NCBI RefSeq assembly: GCF_039871875.1
Contig: NZ_JBDPMD010000002.1
Location: forward strand, 310,001-374,000
Length of the DNA: 64,000 bases
DNA from: Sphaerisporangium sp039871875
GTDB taxonomy: Bacteria > Actinomycetota > Actinomycetes > Streptosporangiales > Streptosporangiaceae
Direction: 5' to 3'
Below, in pieces: positions 62,787 through 64,000 of the stretch. Each line of letters begins with the position of its first letter. Position 1 is the stretch's first letter. A program made the position numbers and the translations under genes. The notes under the pieces were generated by a model, which made no database searches, was not told the DNA's origin, and saw nothing but the letters and a program-made list of their open reading frames with translations.

Positions 62787-64000
62787 ATGCGCATGGATAA
62801 CATGTGCCGGATGTCTGAATCCTCGACGGTGGCTCCTGTGTCTCGCCCGGTGCCGGGCGAGACACAGACTGAGGTGCGCCTGTCGGCGCCGTCGGTGTAC
62901 GCGCTGCCGCTGCACACTCTTCGCCTGGCGGGGCGGTGCATTCTGCCGCTGGTCATGTGGTACTCGGCTGGACAGCTTGTGCGGTTCGGGCTGCTCGTCG
63001 GCGGTACCGAGCTGAGCCATGGTTCGATGCGGGACCTGCGTCTGGCGTTGACCATGCTGGTCTTCATCGTCATGGTCATGGCCTTCCTGGTGGTCAGCGC
63101 CGGCATGTTCTACTCGCTCCGCGGCTCACTGTCGGAGATCAGGGCGAGGCGGGCCGACGGGGACGAGGACGAACGGTTCACCGCGACCCTCGGCCGGGTC
63201 ATCATTCCCTTCGTCGCGTTGTACCTAGCCTGGGGATGGCACCTGGACGATGTCCGCGACTTCCTCGATATGGACATCCAGCGGCAGGCGGACGAGAAGG
63301 GTGCCTTGGGGGCCTTCTACAACCTGGCAACCGGCGACAACGTCGACACCGCGCGCGCCCTGACCGACCTGAACTTCACCACCACGCTGACCATCATGGC
63401 CGTGGCCTTCCTTGGCGGCTATCTGTTCGTCTTGTGGCACGAGCGCAACGAGAGTCCTTTCGCGGCGCTGGCCGCGGCTTTCTGCAACCTGGCGGTCTTC
63501 TATTACGGCGCCCAGGTCGTCGCATCGCGGGCCGACTGGGTGGGTGAGCGGCTGGCCTGGACGTGGTGGAGCGATTTCCTCGAGCAGTTACAGGTCCACG
63601 TGCCCGTGTTGTCGGTTCTGGGCGAACTGGTGGACGCCGTCAGACCGTACGCCTGGGACGCGCTGGTGCTGCCCGCGGCCTGGCTCACCGTCGCGATCCT
63701 CATGTACGGCGCGTACGCCGAGGACGCCCAAGGCGTGATCAAGGGTACGCGGCTGGAGGGGGTGGCCACCCAGACGAGCACCATGCTCAACCAGCGCACA
63801 CACTCGATGACCCGCCGCTCCCTGACGCGGTTCGCCGGCCGGTGGGCCGACTGGGTGCCGCTCCTGCACACGGTGCGCTTGACGATCCGCGGCGGGGCAC
63901 CCCTGTTCGGGTACTTCGCGCTCTGCTTCGTCGGACTGCAGGTAGGCCGGGACTACGCCTGGCGTGGCCTCGTCTACCTCATCGGCAGCGACCATCCGCG
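62787..64000 (+). CDS. Multi-pass membrane protein, 3' end cut by window
   Basis: The frame is open from ATG 62787 to the window end (over 400 aa). In-frame ATGs at 62793, 62802 and 62811 are alternative starts; there is no strong ribosome-binding site. It shows about six or seven membrane spans (LALTMLVFIVMVMAFLVV, LTIMAVAFLGGYLFVLW, LVLPAAWLTVAILMYG). Soluble segments carry ADGDEDERFTATLGR and VATQTSTMLNQRTHSMTRRS. No family recognised; adjacency does not show it to be an RHS immunity protein. Confidence 0.7.
   Translation, partial: MRMDNMCRMSESSTVAPVSRPVPGETQTEVRLSAPSVYALPLHTLRLAGRCILPLVMWYSAGQLVRFGLLVGGTELSHGSMRDLRLALTMLVFIVMVMAFLVVSAGMFYSLRGSLSEIRARRADGDEDERFTATLGRVIIPFVALYLAWGWHLDDVRDFLDMDIQRQADEKGALGAFYNLATGDNVDTARALTDLNFTTTLTIMAVAFLGGYLFVLWHERNESPFAALAAAFCNLAVFYYGAQVVASRADWVGERLAWTWWSDFLEQLQVHVPVLSVLGELVDAVRPYAWDALVLPAAWLTVAILMYGAYAEDAQGVIKGTRLEGVATQTSTMLNQRTHSMTRRSLTRFAGRWADWVPLLHTVRLTIRGGAPLFGYFALCFVGLQVGRDYAWRGLVYLIGSDHP

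Overview
The window is chromosomal DNA of a very GC-rich actinomycete, probably Streptosporangiales-like (order inferred from gene content only). Support comes from a mycothiol synthase (MshD), an orphan GlnR regulator, a SARP regulator, a PP2C/HATPase regulator, a CrgA-like protein and many GTG starts.

Region 1 (1-5.6 kb) holds the end of selB, a tRNA-Sec gene (selC) and a SARP regulator. It continues into a MauD/MauE-like redox maturation operon with a Tat-exported six-cysteine protein. Between the Tat protein and mauE is a membrane protein whose frame is interrupted only by one TGA. A hairpin with a GGUCU-containing loop lies 32 nt downstream, so I read it as a candidate selenoprotein (1 Sec, about 242 aa). 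A lipoprotein and a VOC protein follow.

Region 2 (5.6-27.6 kb) is ordinary chromosome: a membrane-anchored NB-ARC/WD40 STAND protein, a secreted SGNH hydrolase, a Nudix hydrolase, an FtsX-ectodomain-like protein and a PaaX-controlled aromatic-acid cluster (MFS transporter, acyl-CoA ligase, Rieske oxygenase, small protein, 2Fe-2S reductase). Then come a GlxA/AraC regulator with a divergent DUF6010 protein, a VanZ protein, a ricin-type lectin, an HMA chaperone/NTF2-like pair divergent from TetR, and a GAF-PP2C-HATPase regulator.

Region 3 (27.6-45.05 kb) is accessory. A broken IS256-type element is followed by a tandem array of integrated elements at tRNA-Gly(CCC). The intact tRNA lies at 44978-45051, and four partial copies of its 3' half (29535, 30449, 39786, 42745) mark old attachment sites. 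Cargo includes a CrgA-like protein, a frameshifted HIT gene, an internally deleted ROK regulator, two large secreted ThuA-domain proteins (one fused to a glucose/sorbosone-dehydrogenase propeller), and a 671-aa GHKL ATPase with a C-terminal PD-(D/E)XK-like motif that is a candidate defence gene. Two tyrosine integrases remain, one wrecked and one N-terminally truncated.

Region 4 (45-64 kb) is conserved chromosome: dcd, a DUF47/Pit phosphate uptake pair, mshD, a secreted 5'-nucleotidase, glnR, a MoaD/ThiS protein, an LmeA-like protein, an ECF sigma/zinc anti-sigma pair and a thioredoxin. A Cys-containing, apparently leaderless leader peptide precedes a sulfurtransferase-DUF1416 operon. A 2175-aa secreted RHS protein with an unrecognised tip and a multi-pass membrane protein cut by the window end complete it.
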